A stretch of 64,000 nt of DNA from assembly GCF_029433255.1 (NCBI RefSeq), contig NZ_JAQTHU010000001.1, forward strand, positions 1,302,001-1,366,000, read 5' to 3'. Shown in pieces: positions 46,386 through 55,484 of the stretch (positions are counted from its first letter, which is position 1; the number at the start of each line of letters is the position of its first letter). The notes beneath the pieces are model-generated. The model did not search any database. It was not told the origin of the DNA and was given only the letters and a program-made list of their open reading frames with translations. The translations under genes were made by a program, and so were the position numbers. Origin of the DNA: Lactobacillus sp. ESL0791. GTDB lineage: Bacteria; Bacillota; Bacilli; Lactobacillales; Lactobacillaceae.

Positions 46386-47564
46386 TTGTTAGAAAAAACA
46401 TTTTACAAATCAATGCTCAGTAAATCTTTTCCTTTTCCCGTAAAAGTAACATACTGGGACGGTAAAAGCGTGATTTACGGTAACGGTAAGCCGGACATCG
46501 AAATAATTTTTAATGATAAAATTCCAATTTCCAGCATTACCCAGAATGCTTCACTGGCACTAGGCGAGGCTTACATGGACAAGAAAATTGAAATCAAGGG
46601 CAGCATTCAAAAATTGATTTGGGGAGCTTACGAAAGTACAGACAGTTTCTTGCGCGCAGGCAAATTCCGCAAATTTTTACCAGCACAAAAGCATACCGAA
46701 GAGCAGAGTGAAAAAGACGTGCAGAGCCATTATGATATCGGCAACGACTTTTACAAGTTATGGCTAGACCCAACCTTAACTTATTCTTGTGCCTACTTTA
46801 CGGATGATAATCCCGATGACCTTGAACAAGCCCAGATTGCGAAAATTCACCATATTCTCAATAAGCTGCATCCGCAAAAAGGCAAGACCCTGCTTGACAT
46901 CGGCTGCGGTTGGGGCACCTTGATGCTAACGGCAGCCAAAGAGTATGGCCTCAAGGTCACGGGGGTTACCTTGAGTGAAGAGCAATATAAGTTAGTCCAA
47001 AAAAAGATTTTTGACCAAAACCTGCAGGATGTGGCGGAAGTTAAATTAGAAGATTACCGCGAATTAGGTGATAAACAGTGGGATTACGTGACTTCCGTGG
47101 GCATGTTTGAGCACGTCGGCAAGGAGAACCTGGGACAATATTTTGCCGATGTTGCCAAATACCTTAAAAAAGACGGTACCGCATTAATTCACGGTATTAC
47201 CAGACAGCAAGGCGGTGCCAGCAATGCCTGGCTCAATAAGTATATTTTCCCGGGCGGCTACATTCCCGGTCTTGAAGAAAATATCAACCATATCATTGCC
47301 AACAATTTGCAAGTAGATGACCTTGAAATGTTAAGGCGGCATTACCAGCGAACATTGGAGATTTGGGATAAAAACTTTAACCATGAACGAGATAAAATTC
47401 AGCAGATGATGGGCGAACGCTTCACCCGAATGTGGGACCTTTATTTACAGGCTTGTGCTGCCTCATTTGAATCAGGCAATATTGATGTTGTGCAATACCT
47501 AATCACTAAAGGCCCATCGGGAACTGATCTGCCAATGACAAGAAAATATATGCTTGCTAAGTAA
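46386..47564 (+). CDS. cfa: Cyclopropane-fatty-acyl-phospholipid synthase
   Basis: Transfers a methylene from SAM to unsaturated phospholipid chains, helping acid and cold tolerance. It has 392 residues. The SAM-binding loop [13 protein letters not shown] (about residues 172-184) and [17 protein letters not shown] are diagnostic. The start is TTG at 46386 with a strong GGAGGG 9 nt upstream. It is a single gene with its own terminator, downstream of plsC. Confidence 0.97.
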   Translation: MLEKTFYKSMLSKSFPFPVKVTYWDGKSVIYGNGKPDIEIIFNDKIPISSITQNASLALGEAYMDKKIEIKGSIQKLIWGAYESTDSFLRAGKFRKFLPAQKHTEEQSEKDVQSHYDIGNDFYKLWLDPTLTYSCAYFTDDNPDDLEQAQIAKIHHILNKLHPQKGKTLLDIGCGWGTLMLTAAKEYGLKVTGVTLSEEQYKLVQKKIFDQNLQDVAEVKLEDYRELGDKQWDYVTSVGMFEHVGKENLGQYFADVAKYLKKDGTALIHGITRQQGGASNAWLNKYIFPGGYIPGLEENINHIIANNLQVDDLEMLRRHYQRTLEIWDKNFNHERDKIQQMMGERFTRMWDLYLQACAASFESGNIDVVQYLITKGPSGTDLPMTRKYMLAK

Positions 47565-47592
47565 AAAAGTGCGGTTGGCCGCACTTTTTTTG
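47563..47592. terminator. Terminator between cfa and the NUDIX gene
   Basis: AAAGTGCGG and CCGCACTTT form a perfect stem around TTGG with A and T runs, serving convergent genes. Confidence 0.9.
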
Positions 47593-47593
47593 T

Positions 47594-48091
47594 TTAAAAC
47601 ATCGGTTTTTGCAGGACATTCCATTCTTGGTAAGTTTGGTCCTGCAGAGAAAACTTTTGTGTCAAAAGATATTCTTTAGCTTTTAACACTAACGGAGAGG
47701 AATTAGAAAGATTTAAATCAGCTAGTGAGAGTTCAACTGCTCCCAAGGAATCTTGACCTGAGAATTGCCTTGCTGTTTCCTCAATTGTTCCTAAAGTTTT
47801 TGTTACCAAATAAAAGACAGCTATATGCTGATTGAAGTGCCACTGTTTGTAGTCCCACGGATAACGAAAAGAAGTCGTTCCCAGCTGCGTTAGAGAAGTT
47901 GCTGTCAACCCCGTTTCCTCTTTAAATTCTCTTACAATTGCTTTAGCCAATTCTTCACCATCTTCAAGGCTGCCACCGGGCAAATCGAAACGATTAGTAT
48001 ACGGGCCGCCATGTTTCTTAATGACGACCAAACCTTTTTGAGTAGTCAAGATCCCATAGACGCCAAAAGCACGATGAAATTTTTCTGTCAT
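47594..48091 (-). CDS. NUDIX hydrolase
   Basis: A 165-residue NUDIX enzyme that hydrolyses a nucleoside diphosphate linked to another group. The NUDIX box is complete: GGSLEDGEELAKAIVREFKE then ETGL (about residues 37-60), fitting GX5EX7REUXEEXGU. The start is MTEKFHRAFGVYG. The substrate cannot be told from sequence; oxidised dNTPs or ADP-ribose are typical. Confidence 0.9.
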   Translation of the reverse strand: MTEKFHRAFGVYGILTTQKGLVVIKKHGGPYTNRFDLPGGSLEDGEELAKAIVREFKEETGLTATSLTQLGTTSFRYPWDYKQWHFNQHIAVFYLVTKTLGTIEETARQFSGQDSLGAVELSLADLNLSNSSPLVLKAKEYLLTQKFSLQDQTYQEWNVLQKPMF

Positions 48092-48112
48092 TTTTCCTAC
48101 CTCACACTACAA

Positions 48113-48151
48113 CAAAAGACACGGACCATTTATAAAATCCGTGTCTTATTT
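48113..48151 (-). terminator. Terminator of the FAD dehydrogenase gene
   Basis: AAGACACGGA and TCCGTGTCTT form a perfect 10-bp stem with T-rich flanks on both sides. Confidence 0.85.
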
Positions 48152-48167
48152 ATTTTACCAACACTCT

Positions 48168-49571
48168 TTATTTCAAAGTAAAAATCTTCCCTGGATTCAA
48201 GATATGGTTTGGATCAAACAGGGCTTTAACCTTACGTAAAAGCTCAGTATAATCTTTACTGTAAAAGTCCTCAAACTTATCAGCACGGGCATAGCCTATA
48301 CCGTGCTCACCTGACATATTGCCGTCAAGTGATTTAGCAGTTTTGTATAACTCATTGATTACCTGATCACTCTTTTGGGCATATTCTTCGTCACCCATTT
48401 GGTCAGAACAGAGGTAAATATGCAAGTTGCCGTCACCCGCATGACCAAAGTTAGGAATCCGCATTCCAACTTCCTGCTCCAATTCTTCAATTCGGTCCAA
48501 GACAACTGGGATGTGGTTAATTGGCACACAGACATCAACCTCATCCATCTTTGGTGTTGACTTTTGAATTGCCAGCAGCAGTGCTTCCCGGCAAGCCCAA
48601 ATTTTCTTTGCTTCGGGATCATCGACTCCAAGTACAACTGCCTTTTCTGCTTTAAATGGTTTAACCGCAGCCAGTGCTTGTTTCAATTCTTCCTGCAATT
48701 CTTCATCAGTAAATGCATCAAGACCCAAAATAATAAAACCATCGCCCGACTTGATTGGAAAAGTATCAGCAGCATATTTTTCCCATAAATTAATCACCTT
48801 GCGGCCCATAAACTCAACCGTTGTCGGTACAACACCGGAAGCCAAAATTGCCGGTACCGACTTAATTGCATCGTTAAGAGTTGGATAAGGAATAATGGCG
48901 TTAATAGCTTTCTTAGGCCGTGGATACAAGCGAACCGTAATTTCGGTGATCACTCCCAGCGTTCCTTCGGAACCAACGATTAAATCGCGCAAAGAATAGC
49001 CAGAAGAAGACTTGACCGCCTTACTGCCGAATTTATAAAGTTTGCCGTCAGTTAAAACAACCTTTAGCTCACGAATATGTTCCCTTGTTACACCGTACTT
49101 GATTGCCTTCAGGCCGCCAGCATTGGTTGAAGCGTTACCACCGATTGTTGCCCAGTGCATCGCCGGTGCCGGCATATAAGTAAACGGTTTGTCGGCCAAA
49201 TATTCTTCAATGTCTTTTAAGCGCATCCCAGCCTGTACGGTCATCGTTAAACTATCCGGATCATATTCCAAAAGCTTGTTCATTTTGACCATATCAAGGG
49301 AAATCCCTCCTTCAACTGTCAGGTTGGCACCCATTAAGCCCGTAGAGTTTCCCCGCGGTACCAGTGGAATTTTATGATCATTAGCATATTTAACAACTTT
49401 CTCTACTTCCTCATTTGTAACCGGCTGGATGACTAAATCCGGCATTGCCCGCACTGTCTTAAACTGGTCATGATCCCAGTGTTCAATCGGCTGCGAAATA
49501 AACCGCTCCGGTTCAGAAATAAAAGAACGTAGATTGGTTAAATCCTCTTGATTGAGTTTATGATACTCCAT
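48168..49571 (-). CDS. FAD-linked D-lactate/glycolate dehydrogenase, GlcD family
   Basis: A 467-residue flavoprotein of the vanillyl-alcohol oxidase family that oxidises a 2-hydroxy acid, probably D-lactate or glycolate. The PCMH FAD domain shows PLVPRGNSTGLMGANL (about residues 74-89) and VGSEGTLGVITEITV. The C-terminal domain shows NFGHAGDGNLHIY and GEHGIGYAR near the end. No membrane anchor or FeS motif is seen. It is transcribed alone. Substrate is inferred from the family. Confidence 0.88.
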   Translation of the reverse strand: MEYHKLNQEDLTNLRSFISEPERFISQPIEHWDHDQFKTVRAMPDLVIQPVTNEEVEKVVKYANDHKIPLVPRGNSTGLMGANLTVEGGISLDMVKMNKLLEYDPDSLTMTVQAGMRLKDIEEYLADKPFTYMPAPAMHWATIGGNASTNAGGLKAIKYGVTREHIRELKVVLTDGKLYKFGSKAVKSSSGYSLRDLIVGSEGTLGVITEITVRLYPRPKKAINAIIPYPTLNDAIKSVPAILASGVVPTTVEFMGRKVINLWEKYAADTFPIKSGDGFIILGLDAFTDEELQEELKQALAAVKPFKAEKAVVLGVDDPEAKKIWACREALLLAIQKSTPKMDEVDVCVPINHIPVVLDRIEELEQEVGMRIPNFGHAGDGNLHIYLCSDQMGDEEYAQKSDQVINELYKTAKSLDGNMSGEHGIGYARADKFEDFYSKDYTELLRKVKALFDPNHILNPGKIFTLK

Positions 49572-49663
49572 AAAATGTCTCTCCTTTTTTACTTACTATG
49601 TAATTTAATTTAGCCTATTATGTAATCGCCGTCAACATAACTAGGTTATTTTTTATAGCAAAA

Positions 49664-49698
49664 TAAAAAGAACAGTTCTTGATAGTTCTGCTCTTCTT
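49664..49698 (-). terminator. Terminator of the ABC exporter operon
   Basis: Minus strand: AGAGCAG and CTGTTCT pair with one wobble, followed by TTTTATTTT, right after the stop codon at 49702. Confidence 0.7.
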
Positions 49699-49701
49699 TC
49701 T

Positions 49702-51492
49702 TTATTTATGGGTATTCTGCAGCATATAAAGATTGTAATAATAACCTTTTTGTGCCAACAGCTGTTCGTGGTTGCCCTGTTCAATTATACGACCGTTGTC
49801 AAGGACAATAATGTTATCCGCATCAACAATTGTTGAAAGCCGGTGCGCAATTGCTAAAGTCGTTCGTCCCTTACGTAAATTCTTTAGGCCCTGCTGAATT
49901 AGAGTTTCAGTTTCCGTATCCACGTTGGCCGTCGCCTCATCTAAAACCAAAATTTTGGGATCAGTAACAATCGTCCGGGCAAACGAAATCAGCTGTCGCT
50001 GACCTTGACTTAGTTCACTGCCTCCTTCGCCAACCTTAGCGTGATACTTCCCGGGCATTTTTTCAATAAAACTATCAGCTTGGACAGTTTCTGCAGCCCT
50101 CTTAATTTGCTCATCGGTAATGTCATTATTGTATAACCGGATATTAGAACTAATATCGCCATAAAACATAAAGGGATCCTGCAGAACTAGGCCTAATTTA
50201 TGGCGTAATTCTTCTTTGGGATATTTTTTGATATCAACACCATCAATTAAAATTTCGCCCTGATAAAATTCATAAAAACGCATCATGACATTAATAATTG
50301 AACTTTTGCCCGAGCCGGTATGGCCGACAATCCCCAGCGTTTCGCCTGGATTAACGGTAAAAGAAATATCATGCAGAATCTCATTTTTGCCATCATAGGA
50401 AAAACTGACATGTTTAAATTCAATTTTTCCCTTGGCAATCGTCAAGCCAGCTTGTTCTTCCTGCTTGGGCTCATAATTTTCATTGTCCAAAATCCGAAAA
50501 ATTCTTTTACCAGCAACAATCCCGTCCTGAAACAGCGTCATCTGATCCATCATCGATGAGATTGGATTAAAAAACTGTGAGATATACTGTGAAAAAGCAT
50601 AAACGACACCTGCGGGAACGAAAGTTGCCCGCAGCGGAAATCCAAAATACATCAAAGAAATCGCTAGTGCTAAGGAGTATAGCAAACTCGTTAATGGTGA
50701 CAGCAAAGTCGAATTAAGGTTGATCATGCTAAAACGGTTCTCCATCAAGGCCCGATTTTCATTTTCAAAGATACCAGTCATCCGCTTTTCCTGTTTAAAT
50801 TGCTGAATCAAAGAAATTCCTTCAATTGATTCATTTAAGTTGGTATTAATCCGGCTCAGGCGCTCACGGTAACTACGGTACAACCGCGAACTGCGCTTGG
50901 AATACTGCCAAATAATAAACAACAGAAGTGGCAAAAACGCTAAAACCAGAAAACCTGCAACGACATTCGTGGAAAACATCGCTGTCAGCGCCGAAGCAAT
51001 GGAGAAAAATGACATCACAACACTGGACAAAACTGCCAAGAAATTACTCAGCGTCATCGTGTCGTTGGTTACCCGCGAAACAATTGAACCGGCAGGTGTC
51101 TGGTCAAAGTAGCGCATCCCTAAAGTATGAAGTTTTTTGTAAAGTGCTTTTCGGACACTCTCAAGCGACTTTTCCGAACCCAATGCGAAAAAATACTCAT
51201 AGGTAAACTGTAAAATGCCTTTGACTAACGCCCCAAAAGCATATAAACAACCAGCAAAAATAATGATCTGCACAGGCACACTTTGCTTAACCAAGTATTT
51301 ATCTAAAAAATACTGCAGGCCAAACGGCAGTAGCATATTAATGATGCTGACAATTAGCGCACCAACGCCCGCAATAATCATTTCATTCTTAAAACGCCAA
51401 ACAAAATGCAACAAGCGTTTAAAAATGTTCAGTTGTTCCTTAACCGGTATTTCCTTCGACCAGATAGATTCATTGCTGCTTTCATTATCCAT
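49702..51492 (-). CDS. ABC exporter half, consensus ATPase site (LmrD/YheH-like)
   Basis: A 596-residue fused permease-ATPase. Six membrane spans fill residues 1-320. The ATPase domain has Walker A GHTGSGKSS (about 386-394), a LSQGQRQL signature and Walker B ILVLDEATANVD with the catalytic Glu present. The ATG at 51492 overlaps the upstream ABC gene by 8 bp (ATGGATAA). The pair should form a heterodimer exporting drugs, lipids or peptides; substrate is unknown. Confidence 0.92.
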   Translation of the reverse strand: MDNESSNESIWSKEIPVKEQLNIFKRLLHFVWRFKNEMIIAGVGALIVSIINMLLPFGLQYFLDKYLVKQSVPVQIIIFAGCLYAFGALVKGILQFTYEYFFALGSEKSLESVRKALYKKLHTLGMRYFDQTPAGSIVSRVTNDTMTLSNFLAVLSSVVMSFFSIASALTAMFSTNVVAGFLVLAFLPLLLFIIWQYSKRSSRLYRSYRERLSRINTNLNESIEGISLIQQFKQEKRMTGIFENENRALMENRFSMINLNSTLLSPLTSLLYSLALAISLMYFGFPLRATFVPAGVVYAFSQYISQFFNPISSMMDQMTLFQDGIVAGKRIFRILDNENYEPKQEEQAGLTIAKGKIEFKHVSFSYDGKNEILHDISFTVNPGETLGIVGHTGSGKSSIINVMMRFYEFYQGEILIDGVDIKKYPKEELRHKLGLVLQDPFMFYGDISSNIRLYNNDITDEQIKRAAETVQADSFIEKMPGKYHAKVGEGGSELSQGQRQLISFARTIVTDPKILVLDEATANVDTETETLIQQGLKNLRKGRTTLAIAHRLSTIVDADNIIVLDNGRIIEQGNHEQLLAQKGYYYNLYMLQNTHK

Positions 51493-53251
51493 TAGTGTGT
51501 TCACCCACTTTCTCTTCTAGTTCCTGTCTGCGCCACATCTCGGCATACCAACCATTATCAGCCAGCAAATCCTCATGGTTGCCGCGCTCAACAATCCGGC
51601 CATCTTTTAGTACCAAAATCAAATCCGCATTCATTACGGACGTCAATCGGTGCGTAGCAATCAGTGTTGTTTTACCTTGACGCTCTGCACGCAGCGATTT
51701 CAAAATTGCCATTTCGGTCCTGGCATCAACCGCAGATAGGGCATCATCCAAAATTAAAATTTGACTTTGCTTTAACAGCGCACGGGCTATCGACATCCGC
51801 TGTTTTTGTCCCCCAGACAGCGACACCCCATTTTCGCCAACCAAAGTCCGGTAGCCAGCCGGCATCTGTAAAATATCATTGTGAAGGTCGCTCTTTTTAG
51901 CAGCAGAAATAATTTGCGTTTCCGCGGCATCCGCCTTAGAAAAGGCAATATTTTTCTGAATTGATGTCGAAAATAAATAATTATCCTGCGGCACGTAAGA
52001 AATCTGCTGCAATAAAACATTCAGCGGAATTTCACGAATATCATGACCATTCAAGGTGATCTGACCATCATACTGGTCAAATTCCCGCAGCAGCAGCTGA
52101 ATAATTGTGGTTTTACCGGACCCAACTTTTCCTACCAGGCCGAGGGTTTGCCCGCTTTTCAAAGTAAAGGAAATATCCTTTAAAACGATAATGTCCTGTT
52201 CATCGGGATAGGCAAACGACTTAACCTGATAATCCAAGTCCCCGCGAATATCATCAGCGGTCAAGCTTTCATCAGCATGACTGTCAGTGATTTGCGGTTT
52301 TTCATCCAGCAGTTTTTCCACCCGGTCATAGCTGGCACTGCCCCGTTCAAGAATGTTAAACAGATAACCAATAGCAAACATCGGCCAAACCATGTTGCCG
52401 ATATAGGCAATAAACGAAACAAGCTGCCCAATTGTTAACACATGACTGGTTACCAATATGCCGCCATAAATAATTGTTATTGTATATGTCAGACCAATAA
52501 TAATGGTACCTAAGGGATCAAAAAGTGCATCCCACACGAATACTCTTTTGTTGATTTTAATTGTGTCGTCAACCATTTGGTCAAAGGCGGCAGTATCTTC
52601 TTTACCCTGGCCAAAAGTCTTAATTACCTTAATTCCTGAAACCGATTCTTGCGTCTTATTGTTCAGCCGTGAAAAGGCTGCCTGCGACTTATCAAACGAA
52701 TCATGCAGGTGTGTGCCTAACTTCCAGGCTCCCCACGCCAAAAACGGCAGCGGCAAAAGTGCAACCAAGGTCAGGCGCCAATTGACGAAAGCAATCATTG
52801 CCACCATTGTTGATACGCCCATTGCAAGCGAATCAACTAGGGTCAAAACCCCCTCTCCAGCAACTTGTTGAATGGCCGAAACGTCGTTAGTTGCGTGTGC
52901 CATCAAATCTCCAGTCCGGTGCCGCTGGTAAAAGGTGCGGTCCATCACCATAAAATGACTAAACAATTTCGAACGCAGCTGCCGCTCTAATTCTGCGGCG
53001 CCGCCCCATATTTGCTTACGCCAAAAAAAGCGCAATACATATAACAAAACTGCGGCCGCTAAAATCGCCAAGATTAACGCACCGTACTCAGCCCACGATA
53101 TGTGTCCCGTGTTCAATTGGTCAGCCATTAAGCCAAGAACCCGCGGCGGAACTAAATTCGCAAGCGAAGTCAGTGCTAAGAGAGCTATCCCTGTAATGTA
53201 GCGTTTTTTCTCTTTCTTAAAAAACCAACTTAATTTACCAAAAATGCCCAT
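51485..53251 (-). CDS. ABC exporter half, degenerate ATPase site (LmrC/YheI-like)
   Basis: A 588-residue fused permease-ATPase with six spans. Walker A is GKVGSGKTT and the signature is LSGGQKQR. Walker B reads ILILDDALSAVD: the catalytic Glu is replaced by Asp, as in the degenerate half of heterodimeric exporters such as LmrCD and BmrCD. ATG 53251 is chosen because AGAGGTGA is 4 nt upstream; an ATG one codon earlier touches that site. It is the first gene of the pair. Confidence 0.92.
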   Translation of the reverse strand: MGIFGKLSWFFKKEKKRYITGIALLALTSLANLVPPRVLGLMADQLNTGHISWAEYGALILAILAAAVLLYVLRFFWRKQIWGGAAELERQLRSKLFSHFMVMDRTFYQRHRTGDLMAHATNDVSAIQQVAGEGVLTLVDSLAMGVSTMVAMIAFVNWRLTLVALLPLPFLAWGAWKLGTHLHDSFDKSQAAFSRLNNKTQESVSGIKVIKTFGQGKEDTAAFDQMVDDTIKINKRVFVWDALFDPLGTIIIGLTYTITIIYGGILVTSHVLTIGQLVSFIAYIGNMVWPMFAIGYLFNILERGSASYDRVEKLLDEKPQITDSHADESLTADDIRGDLDYQVKSFAYPDEQDIIVLKDISFTLKSGQTLGLVGKVGSGKTTIIQLLLREFDQYDGQITLNGHDIREIPLNVLLQQISYVPQDNYLFSTSIQKNIAFSKADAAETQIISAAKKSDLHNDILQMPAGYRTLVGENGVSLSGGQKQRMSIARALLKQSQILILDDALSAVDARTEMAILKSLRAERQGKTTLIATHRLTSVMNADLILVLKDGRIVERGNHEDLLADNGWYAEMWRRQELEEKVGEHTNG

Positions 53252-53274
53252 CATTCACCTCTACTTTTCAAAAA

Positions 53275-53307
53275 TAAAAAAGACAAAGAATAATCTTTTG
53301 TCTTTTA
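53275..53307 (-). terminator. Terminator of the UPF0154 gene
   Basis: AAAAGACAAAG and CTTTTGTCTTTT form a stem, with an A/T tract on the minus-strand 3' side. Confidence 0.7.
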
Positions 53308-53329
53308 CACTAATCAATTAAAGAAAAAA

Positions 53330-53545
53330 TTATTTCTGATGTTTCATCATGTTCATGACCTGATTAACCTTCTTAGCCGAAGGCTTCTGACCCATTTGTG
53401 ACATCATTGCAACAATCATATCTTCATTGATTGGGGGATTATCCTTAAAATACTTCTTCATATAAGCTCTTGCGCCATAAAATCCACCAACTAGTCCCAC
53501 TAACAATGCGACAATAATTAATGTAATTGCTAAACCCAAATTCAT
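53330..53545 (-). CDS. UPF0154 (YneF-like) small membrane protein
   Basis: A 71-residue protein with one N-terminal membrane span ([20 protein letters not shown], residues 4-23) and a basic cytoplasmic tail with [20 protein letters not shown], the family signature. GGAGG lies 11 nt before ATG 53545; a start at 53563 would cover that site. Function unknown. Confidence 0.88.
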   Translation of the reverse strand: MNLGLAITLIIVALLVGLVGGFYGARAYMKKYFKDNPPINEDMIVAMMSQMGQKPSAKKVNQVMNMMKHQK

Positions 53546-53614
53546 AAAAACAAACTCCTCCATAAATCAATAAGTATATATTACCTAAAATTAATTTTAT
53601 TTTAAAGGCCTAAA

Positions 53615-53863
53615 TCAATCTTTTCGTAAACCTTTTCTTCTCTGCGCCTTTTTAGCCTTTTCGGAGGTGATTTCCTTACCATCTTTTCCGATGATTACCA
53701 TATCTTCGACGTCTTGCTTAAAGCCAGCCCGGAAATTTTGAATAAACTTTTTCTGTAATTCTTTGCGCTCAGCGGCTTCATCTTCAGTTAAGCCCTCTTT
53801 TTCTTTCTTATGGTAAAGTTCATTAATCCGCGCAATCATCTTTTTTTCTTCAGCACTATCCAT
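53615..53863 (-). CDS. DUF896 (UPF0291, YnzC-like) protein
   Basis: An 82-residue soluble, highly charged protein. IARINELYHKKEKEGLTEDE and LQKKFIQNFRAGFK are the DUF896 signature. In bacilli the family member ynzC lies near lexA and is part of the SOS set; here it is divergent from lexA with a LexA-like site between them. Function is unknown. Confidence 0.9.
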   Translation of the reverse strand: MDSAEEKKMIARINELYHKKEKEGLTEDEAAERKELQKKFIQNFRAGFKQDVEDMVIIGKDGKEITSEKAKKAQRRKGLRKD

Positions 53864-53927
53864 CGCAATTTCCTTTCGTTTTTACCATAGTCTACCTTAT
53901 TTGCAAAAATAAAAAAAGTCTGGGCAA

Positions 53928-53944
53928 TTAGAACATTTGTTTGC
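53928..53944. promoter_or_regulatory. Candidate LexA (SOS) box
   Basis: GAACATTTGTTT (53931-53942) matches GAACNNNNGTTC at 7 of 8 fixed positions. It overlaps the -35 of the lexA promoter, TTGCCA (53941-53946), 17-nt spacer, TAAACT (53964-53969). Confidence 0.55.
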
Positions 53945-54010
53945 CAAAGAGCAATATTTTTGTTAAACTAAAGTTAATTAATTTACAGTGAACAGCAACG
54001 GAGCAAAATA

Positions 54011-54634
54011 ATGGCGACTAATCATGACTCAAAACAACTAGAAATCTTACAATACATTTACGAAACGGTTGCAGACCGCGGGTTCCCGCCCACAGTCCGG
54101 GAGATTTGTGCGGCCGTTAACCTTTCATCAACGTCAACTGTCCACGGGCATTTGGCACGGCTTGAACGTAAGGGGTTAATTCTAAAAGACGCAACTAAAC
54201 CACGAGCTCTCGAAATCACGGAGGAAGGCAAGAATGCTTTGGGAATAAAACCAAAGGAAATCCCCATCGTCGGTGTAGTCACCGCAGGAGAACCGATTCT
54301 TGCAGTTGAAGATATCGAAGATTATTTCCCGCTTCCACCAGATTTAGCTAACGATGCGGGAGATTTGTTTATGCTGAAAATTCATGGAGAAAGCATGGTC
54401 AACGCCGGCATTTTAAACGGTGATAACGTGATTGTCAGGAAGCAATCTGCTGCAAGTAACGGAGAAATTGTGGTTGCAATGACAGATGAAAACGAAGCAA
54501 CGGTTAAACGGTTCTATAAGGAAAAAGGCCACTTCCGGTTGCAGCCGGAAAATGATACGATGGCACCAATTATTTTGACCAGTGTCCACATTCTAGGCAA
54601 GGTCGTCGGTTTATACCGCAACAATATCAATTAA
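54011..54634 (+). CDS. lexA: SOS repressor LexA
   Basis: Repressor of the DNA-damage regulon that cleaves itself when RecA is active. It has 207 residues. An N-terminal winged helix domain (residues 1-65, [20 protein letters not shown]) is followed by the cleavage site Ala92-Gly93 (VVTAGEP) and the peptidase dyad Ser128 (HGESM) and Lys166 (ATVKRF). All catalytic residues are present. It is divergent from the DUF896 gene and has a LexA-like box upstream, so it should be autoregulated. Confidence 0.97.
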   Translation: MATNHDSKQLEILQYIYETVADRGFPPTVREICAAVNLSSTSTVHGHLARLERKGLILKDATKPRALEITEEGKNALGIKPKEIPIVGVVTAGEPILAVEDIEDYFPLPPDLANDAGDLFMLKIHGESMVNAGILNGDNVIVRKQSAASNGEIVVAMTDENEATVKRFYKEKGHFRLQPENDTMAPIILTSVHILGKVVGLYRNNIN

Positions 54635-54637
54635 GAA

Positions 54638-54668
54638 AAAGACTAGAGCGCTGCTCTAGTTTTTATTT
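54638..54668. terminator. Bidirectional terminator between lexA and the UDG-family gene
   Basis: ACTAGAGC and GCTCTAGT form a perfect stem around GCT, with A and T runs on either side. Confidence 0.88.
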
Positions 54669-55306
54669 TGCTTCAAATATGGCTTAATTGCCAACCAATC
54701 CTGCTTAACATCATCAGTTATCTTGCGATTATAAAAAATTGCTGCCGGATGATATTCAAGGATGACAGTATATTTTTCTTTTGACCAAACATAGCCGTTT
54801 TCTTCTTTATTCAGTTGAAGAATTGGCGTATTTTCGAAAACTTTACCGTGTTCTTTAGAAATAATATGGCCCGGTCCAAGCAACCTTTCTATAGAAGTCC
54901 CGCCAAGAGTCACAATCACTTTCGGTTTAACATAATTAATTTCATAATCAACAAACGGTGCGTGTGCCAGAATTTCTTTTTTGGTCGGTTTACGGTTAGG
55001 ATATTTCACCACTTCTTTATTTTCTTTTTTACTAAAGACATTTTTAACGGAATATGGCCTGCTCCTGACAACACTTGTAATATAGATATCTTCACGACTT
55101 AAGCCAATTGAAGCCAGTGACTTCATCAGTTCTTTGCCGGAAGCACCGTGAAAGGGAATGTGGGAGACAATCTCATCCCTTCCTGGTGCTTCGCCAATGA
55201 TCATCAGTTGGGGATGCTTGGGTCCTTCACCTTCGTTTAGTCCCTCCAGTTTAAAACCTGCTGAACGCTGCTTTACTTTTGCGATTAATTCTCGCGGATA
55301 TTTCAT
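54656..55306 (-). CDS. Uracil-DNA glycosylase superfamily protein
   Basis: A 216-residue protein of the UDG fold. Motif 1 is IGEAPGRDE (about residues 36-44) and motif 2 is YHPAAIFYN near the C-terminus, as in family 4-like enzymes. The cysteines that hold the iron-sulphur cluster in family 4 are absent: the N-terminus has no CxxC. It may be a family-5/6-like or lactobacillar variant. The ATG has no clear ribosome site (AAATTAAA upstream), so the start or expression level is uncertain. It is convergent with lexA. Confidence 0.8.
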   Translation of the reverse strand: MKYPRELIAKVKQRSAGFKLEGLNEGEGPKHPQLMIIGEAPGRDEIVSHIPFHGASGKELMKSLASIGLSREDIYITSVVRSRPYSVKNVFSKKENKEVVKYPNRKPTKKEILAHAPFVDYEINYVKPKVIVTLGGTSIERLLGPGHIISKEHGKVFENTPILQLNKEENGYVWSKEKYTVILEYHPAAIFYNRKITDDVKQDWLAIKPYLKQNKN

Positions 55307-55484
55307 TTTAATTTACACTTATTCGTTTCTGTAATATTTTTCCACACGTAACCAGAAAGATGATTTCACAAAATTTAATCACAAATTTATAATTAATCGC
55401 TGTAACATCAGTGTTTTATATTCAGGCTTGTGAATTTTGTTAAGTTTCACGTTGGTTACACAACTAGTTTTTTCACAAAGTAAT
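55307..55484. other. 178-bp intergenic region with dispersed inverted repeats
   Basis: Between the UDG-family gene and the first phosphorylase. GTAACC (about 55357) and GGTTAC (about 55453) are inverted, and CACAAAATT (about 55368) is inverted to AATTTTGT (about 55434). No open frame or strong terminator was seen. Confidence 0.35.
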
